From contig BGKB01000007.1 in assembly GCA_003116975.1 (NCBI GenBank), positions 186,001 through 250,000 of the forward strand: a DNA stretch of 64,000 nucleotides. Reading direction: 5' to 3'. Origin of the DNA: Aurantiochytrium sp. KH105. Taxonomy: Eukaryota; Sar; Bigyra; Thraustochytrida; Thraustochytriidae. This document shows, in pieces, positions 49,583 to 58,500 of this stretch (position 1 is the first letter of the stretch; every line of letters begins with the position of its first letter). The position numbers and the translations under genes were made by a program. The notes below the pieces were generated by a model. It was not told where the DNA came from and ran no database searches. It worked only from the letters and a program-made list of their open reading frames with translations.

Positions 49583-50583
49583 AAATCACCCTAAGATGAC
49601 GCGCATGTAAACTTATTATTATAAAGCGTCGCACAAGAGATTGACACCTACTCTTCTATGCGCTTGCTTGTCGATGCAGAGCGAGATTGTCTGCGCCGGG
49701 TTGCCGCGAAGGCGTGAGCATGATCATCTTGTGTCAAATCGCCGCTGAGTGATGTATGTCTATCTTGGAGCGTATTGTCAGTACGCGACTGCAGTGCTCT
49801 GGCCTTGGAACCTTTCGATTCGCGAAAACGTGTCTATTTCACGCACCAAATCTCTGCGACAGCGGTGATAGATTCGCCTAGATCTTGGTAAACGAGACGC
49901 CGAGCATACGAGAAGAGTCACCAATGTATAAAATAAAAGAAAAATCATGATGATTCACTGTAAGTCAATTCATGTGTGGGAGAGCGACCATAAGAACACC
50001 TATGATACGAGTTCTTTCTGTACGGTCACCTGGTCGTCTCCACGTCGTCTGCAAGTAATTCAAAGATGAGGGAGAATGAGCGCACCGTACTTTTTCACGG
50101 GTCGGAAATCCATGCTGCAAAGCACCGCGACGCAGAGCGAAGCCACCTTCCGATGTTCGGTCTGCCAGTCAGGCCGTCTTTCAACTGTCCTCTTTTCAAA
50201 GTGCTCCCCCTTGCTCACGAGCCCGGCAGCCGCACGGCTCAAGCAAATCTTCCCGTCCCGTGCATCAAACATGCAAGTACGGCCCGTGAAGCTAATTCCT
50301 TCCATGGAGGCTCGTCTCCCCTACGACTTTTTCTTGCTGCCTCATACCGGTTTTTTGATTGATGGATTGATTCGTTCATTCATTTCTTTGCGCATTGTTC
50401 GACTCTTCGTTCCCCTGTGCCAATGGCAACGTCATCCCCTCACAACTTGAGGACCAGAAAAAGATCCGAAGGGCATCCTCTACCACATAGCATTCGCCAA
50501 GTTCTCGCCGACACCGTCTCCGCGATCGCGCCGAGTTCTCTCGCATCCGCCAAAACCGAGTCGCCGTCAGCCACGTCTGGCAT

Positions 50584-50641
<58 letters not shown>

Positions 50642-51131
50642 GCAGCGTCCAGCCAGCCGGGCGAAGCGACGAGAACTGGCAAGGCTTCACAACTTAAAGA
50701 GTTGCTGCGCTGAGCGCGCTTCGGCTTCCCGTTTCTTCATCTTCGAAATCTCACACCCACCCCGCTCTCCCCCCTCAGCCCGCGAGTTGAGGGGCAGATA
50801 GGCATAGCCGGGGCGTAGGGACGGCTAGGCGCGGGCGGTCTGCGGGACCGCGCGCGGATCGACTCCGCGGCCTCTCTTCGCCGGCTCTCCCCTCCTCTTC
50901 ACGGGTCTGTCGCTGCGGCAAATGACTGTAATGTAGGCCTATACTAGTAGGGCGACAGGCGCCCTCAACTCGACTCGACGCGACAGACCCCGAACAACCC
51001 AACCCGGACCAGAAGATCTCGCTAAAGATAGAAAACGCGCGTACCACCGGCGGCAGCAAGCAGCCCAGCGAGCAGCCCAGCAAGCAGCCCAGCCTGCCCA
51101 AGGTATTTAGATAAAGGAGGAGGAGGAGAAG
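49583..51131. other. Intergenic region between the two paralogues, with (CAG)n run
   Basis: No strongly supported gene. A CAG/AGC run lies at 50591-50643, preceded by CATCATCATC. CAGCCCAGCGAG-type repeats sit at 51060-51095, just before the second paralogue. An 81-codon minus-strand frame at 50305-50060 is not low-complexity but lacks motifs or homologues I can name. Confidence 0.5.
50591..50643. repeat. (CAG)n trinucleotide repeat
   Basis: About sixteen CAG units with one CAA interruption. Confidence 0.9.
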
Positions 51132-51365
51132 ATGATGCAGAGCGCCAGGAAGATGGTCATGCGGTCGCAGTCGAGGCAGTGGCGCGTGGCCTCGCTCGTG
51201 GACATCTTTGAGGACAAGATGCAGGACGGCAACCTCACGACGTACCTCGGATCCATGGCGTCGCGCGCGCGCGCGCACGGATCGAGCATGCGCGACATCT
51301 TCGAGGCGCTCGAGGAGCTCGGTGAAGACGCGGACTCGTGGCGTGACCGTCTTCGCGAGGACTAG
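51132..51365 (+). CDS. Small conserved-looking protein, paralogue 2 (unknown family)
   Basis: 77 aa from ATG at 51132 (a second ATG follows directly at 51135, matching the start of paralogue 1). It shares RQWRVASLVDIFEDK, DGNLTTYLGSMASRARAHGS and RDIFEALEELGED, then SWRDRLRED, with the 49352 gene. Differences are mostly conservative, which suggests selection on the protein. The adjacent CAGCCCAGCGAG repeats are not shared. A tandem duplication in the same orientation, 1.55 kb apart, is inferred. Confidence 0.8.
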   Translation: MMQSARKMVMRSQSRQWRVASLVDIFEDKMQDGNLTTYLGSMASRARAHGSSMRDIFEALEELGEDADSWRDRLRED

Positions 51366-51625
51366 AGACAATCTTATGTTATACACAATGTGTTACCCCT
51401 GTGTTGTAAAATAAATTATGCTTGACTTATAATCAACCATCACCTCTCTCTCTCTCTCTCTTGCTTTCTTGGCAACAACACGCTGCCAGCTTTCCTTTCT
51501 TTCCTTGATGTTCACAGAATAAGTGATATCACCGTGATGACCGGCAACGTGACGAACCAGCTGATCTCTCACTTCACGCTTAACACAGAGGAACGGAGAC
51601 CTTGCAATGCTGCTAAGGTATACTG

Positions 51626-53362
51626 TCAAGCAGAAAGGGACGCGGCAATCTCAAAAAGCAAACACTCTCTTCCCTTGGGCACCATGACCTCTACACCCTG
51701 CGGAAGTCGCTCGTACGTGGCCAGAGGCAGAGTGAGAGCAGGCCACCCGACGGAAGGGGCCAGACGATTGTTGGCGCAGTATTGCTGTTTCCCGCTCGAA
51801 ATACGCGATGGAAGTTTCTTGAACGTCGGATACGCGAGGGCATCGAGCCGCTGCGCTCGCATCAACGCCGTCAGAGCAGCCTCAAAGAGAGCGGGAAAGG
51901 TTCGCGTCAAGAGATCGTACATTTCCACCTCGCGTTTTCGCAGCTTACCATGCACCTTCTTCTGCATGGTGGAAACAACTGATGCGCATTCGCTCGATGG
52001 CAGTCTCTCTTCGCAGGGACCAGCGGTGACGGCAGCAATGCTCGCGAGCTCCAAGCCCGTGGCCTTGCGCAGGTCGTCCTGGAACTCAAAATAGCTTGTA
52101 GACTTTTGTTTGGACAACTGTGCGACCAAACGCGACACCTCCTCGAGCGCTGCGTCTTCGGCGAGCGCAACAAAGACAGAGCCCGATCCTTTTTGCGCCG
52201 CTCGACTCGTTGTCGCGTCTGCAAACGCGCGTCCGAGTCCGCTCTCTGTAGGGAGTAGCATGGGCAGCACGCCAATGCGACGCGGGGCATTCCGTGCCGC
52301 CGTTTCGACGCACCATGGTTGCCCACTGGCAATAGCCCATGAAGTGGCCACATCTTGAGCGTTCGCAGCCATGAAGCCAACCGTGTCTCGCGAATGACTC
52401 AGAGGTACGACACCCTCCACGGGCACGCCCCCTGTTGTCGGACGAATGCCAAAGAGCCTAGCAAAGGAGGACGGAATGCGTACAGAGCCGCCCGTATCCG
52501 TCCCCACGCCGATCACAGCAAGTCCCAGCGCGACGGCCACAGCGGTTCCCCCGCTCGATCCGCCCGGATATCGCGACTTGTCGAAAGCATTCAGCGTTTG
52601 CCCGCCGCGAGATGAAGACGTGCGGAATCCGAGCGCAAATTCGTCCATGTTGGCATGACCCAAGACGACAGCTCCGGCTTCCACCAGTCGAGCCACGGCA
52701 GGTGCATGAGCTTGCGCGGGCTGTCGCATGCTCTCCATAGCGATGCTTCCCGCGGCACTAACCATGCCTTGGACATCGATATTGTCCTTGACGATCACGG
52801 GAACGCAGTACAGAGCACCATTCGTATCGCGGGACTTGGCCTCCATCAGAATATCCTCGCTGGCCCTCACTTCCACGACCGCCTTGTACGTCTTTGCTAT
52901 TTTTCCACGCAAACGCTGCACATACGCTTGCACCACCTCCTCGCAGGTCCAGCCCTCCTTTCCTCGCGCGAGCGCCTGCGCCTCGGCCACCGAGAGCACC
53001 TTGGCCGGGAGCTTGCGCGAGGTCGCGCTCGCCGCCGTCAACGTCGTCGCCGCGTATTGCTCTCCGCCGCGGAGCGAGGCCGCCGAGGACGACCTCAGCG
53101 CCGGCGGCGGTGCCGACGCGGCCGGCGCCGAGGCCGGCGGCTCCCGCGCGCCCGAGAGCGCCCGCGCCGCGAGGCCCAGGACCACGAGCGCCGCGAGCGC
53201 CGCGAGCGCGACCATGGCGACCGCATGCCGCGGCCTCGCGCCCGCGCCGGCGCCATGCCCCGCGCCGCGCCGCGGGGCCGCCCGCGCCGCCGGGGCCGCG
53301 CCGCCGGGCCTGGCCGCGCGCCGCTTCTTGCGCCGCGGCGTGGCGGCGTGCGCGGCGGCCAT
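51626..53362 (-). CDS. Amidase-signature enzyme with N-terminal membrane anchor
   Basis: 578 aa, single exon. A very Arg/Ala-rich N-terminus is followed by a hydrophobic helix at about 50-70 (VALAALAALVVLGLAARAL), suggesting a signal anchor or organelle leader. The amidase-signature core has Lys in VPVIVKDNID and the Gly/Ser-rich block YPGGSSGGTAVAVALGLAV followed by GTDTGGSVRIPSS. Together these supply the Ser-cisSer-Lys triad. The fold resembles GatA and plant amidases/AMI1. These enzymes hydrolyse amides; as GatA they transamidate Glu-tRNA-Gln. The absence of visible GatB/GatC partners and the membrane anchor favour a stand-alone amidase. It is divergent from the Kir channel gene, with 173 bp between start codons. 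Confidence 0.88.
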   Translation of the reverse strand: MAAAHAATPRRKKRRAARPGGAAPAARAAPRRGAGHGAGAGARPRHAVAMVALAALAALVVLGLAARALSGAREPPASAPAASAPPPALRSSSAASLRGGEQYAATTLTAASATSRKLPAKVLSVAEAQALARGKEGWTCEEVVQAYVQRLRGKIAKTYKAVVEVRASEDILMEAKSRDTNGALYCVPVIVKDNIDVQGMVSAAGSIAMESMRQPAQAHAPAVARLVEAGAVVLGHANMDEFALGFRTSSSRGGQTLNAFDKSRYPGGSSGGTAVAVALGLAVIGVGTDTGGSVRIPSSFARLFGIRPTTGGVPVEGVVPLSHSRDTVGFMAANAQDVATSWAIASGQPWCVETAARNAPRRIGVLPMLLPTESGLGRAFADATTSRAAQKGSGSVFVALAEDAALEEVSRLVAQLSKQKSTSYFEFQDDLRKATGLELASIAAVTAGPCEERLPSSECASVVSTMQKKVHGKLRKREVEMYDLLTRTFPALFEAALTALMRAQRLDALAYPTFKKLPSRISSGKQQYCANNRLAPSVGWPALTLPLATYERLPQGVEVMVPKGRECLLFEIAASLSA

Positions 53363-53535
53363 GCGCGGCGTATCTTCGCGCCGTCTCGCGTTCGGGTTCT
53401 GCGCGGCGAACGGAGAGCGATCGATCGATCAAGCCGGAGACGAGGGAGGTCGCGACGCAGAACTCGATCGAAACCCGTCTGGCGAACAAACCCGTTGGGC
53501 AGACCCGCGAGGCAGACCCGCGAGGCCCCGAGAAG
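53363..53535. promoter_or_regulatory. Compact bidirectional promoter, amidase/Kir
   Basis: 173 bp between divergent ATGs. It contains CGATCGATCGATC (53419-53431) and a doubled GCAGACCCGCGAG. No TATA box is seen. Confidence 0.4.
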
Positions 53536-55185
53536 ATGTCCTCGCGGCCGCTGCTCGGCGGCGGCGGCGGCGGCGCTGCGGCTGCCGCCAACAGCGCGTC
53601 GACGCGCGGCGAGGAGGCGTACGGGGCGACGGCGCCGGTCTCGGTCTCGGCCTCGGCCTCGGCCTCGAGCGACCTCGGCAGCGAGTCCGCACCGCCGGCG
53701 ACAGCCGCTGCAGCTGCGGCGGCGGCGGCGGCGGCGCCTACTGCCGGCGCGGCGCAGAGATCGCGCACGGGCCAGCAGAAACGCTGGAAACGCGCCGTCG
53801 AGCGCGGGTCCTCCTTCGCGTTCCCCAACGTGGCGCAAGAAGAGGCCGACCGCCTCTTTAGCAACTACGGCGAGGGCTACGAGCGCGCGGACTGGGCGCG
53901 CAGCTGGCACTCATCGCGAGAATCCAGTGCGCAGCGCCCCAGTAGCGCGTGGAGGATCATGAATCGCGACGGCGACTTTGGACAATCCACGGGCAGCCTT
54001 CGCGTCCACCGCCTCAATCGCTCCGCAGCCCTCTACGTTGCAGATCTTTGGCACACCCTGGTCGACTCCAGCTTCCGCATGGTCTTCATCATCTTCCTCG
54101 TGCTCTACCTGCTCTCCATCCTTCTCTTTGCAGTGCTCTACATGCTCATTTCCAAGCCCTGCGAGCTGCATCTCGACAATTTCCTCAGCGCCTGGGCCTT
54201 CTCGCTCGAAACCATTATGACGATCGGCTATGCATTTCCTGGCGACCGCGACTACTTTTCACAGTGCACCTCGCTTGTCACATTCGTCACATTTGAGAGC
54301 ATTCTTGGCGTCATCTGCGACTCTGTCTGTGTCGGCCTTGTCTTTGCGCGCCTTTCGCGCGCACAGACACGCGCTGCGACCATTGTCTTTTCAGACTCGG
54401 CCGTCGTGCGCAGAATTCACGGCAAGCTTTCGCTCATGTTCCAGGTCGCGGAAATGCGCAAGCATCAGCTGGTCGAAGCCCACGTTCGCTGCTACGCCCT
54501 GAGTCGCCACCGCTGCGCCGACGGGTCCCCACTCATGTACTTTCGATCCGATACAATGCGGCTCGTCAAACCCGACGACGAGCTCGGTGGCATGCTTTTC
54601 ATGGCCTTCCCCAGCGTTGTGGTGCACAATCTTGACACCTTCTCACCTCTTCGCCCGTCCACAAAGCCAAGTACAGATGCCACAGCGCCCAACGCCTCGC
54701 GCCAGAACGTCTTTCCGGGCGTGCTGCAGCGTGACTGCGACATCGAAAACGGCTCACGCGATCTTGTGCACGACGCTGAAACGCCTCTCTCGCATGGGAA
54801 CCAAGAGCCCGAGGTCAAGTCGCCCGCGTCCCAGCCTTCACAAATGGGTGCATCTTTGTCCGCCTCGTCCTTGTCGTCCTCGGCGTCCGGCCCCGTTCTC
54901 AGCGCGTACGAGGCCGAGGAAGAGGCACTCAAGCAGTACATGATTGACCATCGCGTGGAAATCATATGCATGGTTGAGGGCATTGATGCAGTCACAAGCG
55001 ACACGATCCAAGCGCGTCATTCTTATTGCTTTGAGGACATTATGTGGCACTTTGACTTTGTGCCTTGCACTCTTGAGGATGAAAACGGCGCTGCCCAGCT
55101 TGACTTTGAACAGTTTCACAAAGTGTTTCCTGTCCCGGAGCAATACAAGAATTTGCCGCCCATGTACCTACATTCCAACCCATAA
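53536..55185 (+). CDS. Inward-rectifier-type (Kir) potassium channel with atypical filter
   Basis: 549 aa from ATG at 53536. The frame is open upstream, but that overlaps the amidase gene on the other strand. The first ~95 residues are Gly/Ala/Ser-rich. TM1 is at about 181-205 and the pore region reads SLETIMTIGYAFPGDRDY. TM2 (TFESILGVICDSVCVGLVFA) leads to the Kir cytoplasmic domain: RLSRAQTRAATIVFSDSAVV, GKLSLMFQVAEMRKHQLVEAHVR and FDFVPC...DFEQFHKVFPVP. The normal filter TIGYG reads TIGYA here (residues 229-233, GCA at 54232-54234). A ~100-residue Ser-rich insert (about 375-465) splits the cytoplasmic domain. It probably conducts K+, though selectivity may be altered. Confidence 0.88.
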   Translation: MSSRPLLGGGGGGAAAAANSASTRGEEAYGATAPVSVSASASASSDLGSESAPPATAAAAAAAAAAAPTAGAAQRSRTGQQKRWKRAVERGSSFAFPNVAQEEADRLFSNYGEGYERADWARSWHSSRESSAQRPSSAWRIMNRDGDFGQSTGSLRVHRLNRSAALYVADLWHTLVDSSFRMVFIIFLVLYLLSILLFAVLYMLISKPCELHLDNFLSAWAFSLETIMTIGYAFPGDRDYFSQCTSLVTFVTFESILGVICDSVCVGLVFARLSRAQTRAATIVFSDSAVVRRIHGKLSLMFQVAEMRKHQLVEAHVRCYALSRHRCADGSPLMYFRSDTMRLVKPDDELGGMLFMAFPSVVVHNLDTFSPLRPSTKPSTDATAPNASRQNVFPGVLQRDCDIENGSRDLVHDAETPLSHGNQEPEVKSPASQPSQMGASLSASSLSSSASGPVLSAYEAEEEALKQYMIDHRVEIICMVEGIDAVTSDTIQARHSYCFEDIMWHFDFVPCTLEDENGAAQLDFEQFHKVFPVPEQYKNLPPMYLHSNP

Positions 55186-55550
55186 CCCATAGAATGCTGA
55201 CATTTTCACACACACACACACCCCAAAAAAGAAAGAGGATAAGATTACGAAACGGGTAGTGTCCCTTTTCCCTTATGTATACTTTCAAGAATGACAACGG
55301 CGCTTGACTCTGAACAAAAAAAAATCCTTTTTCACAAGGTTTTCCTGTCCCGGTGTCCCAGAGCAATACAAGAAGTTGCTGTTCATGTAGTACTGCATCA
55401 AATGCTGAGATACCAACTCCCCAAAAGACGAAACGAAACAGTCCGTGTCAAGTTTCTTTGTTGATGATTATAAAATCAAATGTGTATGTCACCAATGCCC
55501 AGCGTCAGGTACCACTGGGAGCCCATATTGACCATCGAATAGAGACGCGG
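55186..55550. other. Convergent intergenic region with duplicated Kir-end sequence
   Basis: It lies between Kir (+) and KNTC1-like (-) stops. A second copy of words from the Kir 3' end (TTTCCTGTCCCGG, AGAGCAATACAAGAA) appears at 55342-55375, suggesting a local duplication. A (CA)n run lies at 55209-55221. Confidence 0.6.
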
Positions 55551-58500
55551 TCATCTTTGTTGCGCCAACAAACCAGGATGCGAGCGCACGAGGGCAGTAA
55601 TGAGCTGTTGCAGCGCGGCATCCTCCGCATCTTCTTGAGCGCTCGCCTTGTGAGCCTGCGCAAAGAGTTCGGGCAAATCAGCGATCTCGACGCGCCGCTG
55701 CAAAATCTGCTGCGTTGTGAAAAAGAATTCGCGACGCATGCCCAGCGAGAGCATCTGCCGCAAAAGAGCCTGCACAATCTTCGGCTCGTCCAGGAGATCA
55801 AAATCAAGCATCAAATGCGCCACAAGCTGAACTGCACGCTCGTCACCACGATGGTCACGCCATAGCCCACGAACAAGTCCACGCTTGTCGCACTGCACTA
55901 GCTGATCAAATGTATGAGGCAAATGCAGATCCTCAAAGACGGACATGTAAATGCAGTACTGCAGGTGCAAGTCTAATGGCAGTGCATCCGCGCCGCGCTG
56001 ACTATATACCGAATCGATTTGAGCGCTGCTTCCCAGCCGAAACACCGCGCGCAGAGCACGAGCGCGCGATGCAAACGATCGGCCTGGAACGTCGGTCTGA
56101 AAGGCAAAGTTCAGAAGATACGCAATGCCGCGACATGTGTCCCGGTCGGCGTCTGGACCGGGTCGCGCCGACATGGTGTACACGATGCGTTGCAGGAGCT
56201 CTTCCTCTACCTGTTGCGCTTCTTGCAGTCGCGCCGAAGCTGACGACGTTGTTGTCGTTGACGAAGACGACGTACTCGTCGTGGCCAGCCAGCCGAGCAC
56301 GAGACGCTTGCGTACCTCGAGAAGATCCACGCCATGCCGGTGGGCCAACTGCTCTGCGACCTGATGCAGCCGATGGCGGTCTTGCCATTGCGTCGCAGCC
56401 ACTGGGCCAAAGCGATCGTACAGGTCTGCAATTAGCTTGCCGTAATCGAGATCCGCCTTTTTGCTCGGAAGACGGGCGGCAATTCCGGCGCGCCTCAAAT
56501 CAAGCTCTGTCGCGAGCTGGTTTGCCAAACGCGTCATCTCATCGCTTTCTGCGCGCTCAAGAGCAAAGCGCAAAATGAGCAGCTTCGCCTCCGGAGTGCC
56601 CACCTGCCCGACCAGCCATGAGCATGCCTCCAGGACCCGGCCGTGAGACTTGACGTTGTTGAGTACGGGCAGCACACTCTTGGTCACCGACTCGCCTGCG
56701 CGCATTAACTTACGCACAAGACACAGGTAAAAGTCGTTCGGGTCCAAGTCTAATGGGTCGCTCAGTGCCACCAGCCATTTCACAGTGTCCGGCTCCAGGC
56801 ACAACTCGAGCGCCGGCCAAGGATTTTCCTCAAAGAGCGCGTGCAGATTAAGACGAACCTCGCAGATGCGAAGCAACTCGAGCACTTGCAAGTACTTTGC
56901 CTGGCCCGGCCATGCGCACAAACGACAAACTGCCTCGAGACGTTCGTACGAAGTTCCTGGTACGCGCGGGAAAACGTGTTCGCACACCTGAAGGAGGAGA
57001 CTGTCATCCATGCGGCATCGGGCCAGGGCGATCTCGTCTCGGTGCTTGTTCAAATCGGCGCTTTCGTCCAAAAACAGAAGCTTCAGGTAGAGACCGTGCA
57101 CCAAGTCATTGCGAACCTTGTATGTTTCGGCAAATGCCACCGTTTTCTCTAAATCATAGCCCGACCTGGGAATACAGAGCTGCAAAAGGGTCTGCTGCAG
57201 GTACACATTCGCCTTCGCGCCCTCTGCGGTGAAGCGAGTCGGATCAAAGTCCACATTCAGTGACTGCAGCCAGGTCCACCATCTAGCATTCTCCTGCATG
57301 CGTTGACAATCGAGAACCACGTCCTGCATGTGCCTGCATCTCCCGAGCGAGATGCCCACTCCGGCCAACTTTTGGAGACGAGCAAAGTCGCCCCGGTCAT
57401 TCTTGGGCAGGCTCGAACGAAAGCTCGCAAAAGCAGAACTTCCTTGCGCATCTGCAAGCAGGTACCCCAGCGCAAGGTCTGCATCCATGTGCGGCGCCGA
57501 AAGCACCTTGTCCGCAAGGCCGCGAACAAGCTTCATGGCCGTCTCCGTGAGACCGGGCCGCACGGCAATGCCAACCACACGGAGACCCAGCTGTAAAGCG
57601 CCGTTTTGCGAAAGATGGCCCATGAGCGCCTCTGCGGCCGGCTCGGGGTTTTGGCGCGCACCCAAGGCATACAGAAATCCCGCAAGCAATGGTAGCACAG
57701 CGGTCGACTCAAGAACAGTCCCGTGCTCTTTGAACCACGCATGAGCAGCTCGCGCCAAACTCCGGGTAGGGACCGCTGCGTCCTCCGAGGCGTCCCATTC
57801 AAAGCCGTCACCGCAACGGTCTAGTACGGCTTGCACAAGACTGCTGCTTCGCAAGAGTGTGGTTGCTCTGCAAAGCTGCGCGTCGTCCTTGGTGTTCAAG
57901 CAGACATCCATCAGCAGATCGTGGCCGGCACGCTGCGCGCGGCTACTCGAGGGAAAGCGCATTGCAAGCTCGACCGCCAGACGTTGTTTCCAGTATTGGC
58001 TCATGGGTCGCGCACCCCAGGCTAGGCATGCATCCAGGTTTTTGGGTTCCTGACGAGCAAGCCAGATGGCGACGCGACCAGCCATTTGTTCCCGTGAAAA
58101 TCCGAGAAGCGAGGCGCGACGACCTAATTCAGTGGTCTTCGAGTTCGTGCTTTCCCGCATCACATGCAACTCGAGCAAGCCCTCAGCATCGCCATCAAGC
58201 GAAAAGTCTTGGAGGTCAAGCCGAATCGAGAACTCCGTCTGCAGGTCGCGCGCTGCTTCAAAGCCTGCAGACCACGCGTGGCCACCACAAGCGCCCACCA
58301 TGGCACCAAGGCGTGCCAACGCGAGTCTTTCCTCGTCGGACTCTGCATCACTTTCCTCGGCCAGGCCCCACATGCAAAAGTTACGGACTCGCTCCTCTAC
58401 GCTTACCACTACGTCGGGGCAAAGCTCCACCATGAGCGAATGCAATTCGCGAACCTTTTCCTCGCTCGGTGGCTCAGATTGCAGCGTCATGTTTTCGAAG

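Noticed and set aside
49660-49760. Possible C/D-box snoRNA after the first small paralogue
   Set aside because: TGATG- and CTGA-like words occur but not in correct order or spacing, and no terminal stem is visible.
52894-53535. In-frame upstream extension of the Kir gene
   Set aside because: It would overlap the amidase coding region antisense and is Arg/Pro/Ala low complexity; the ATG at 53536 is more plausible.
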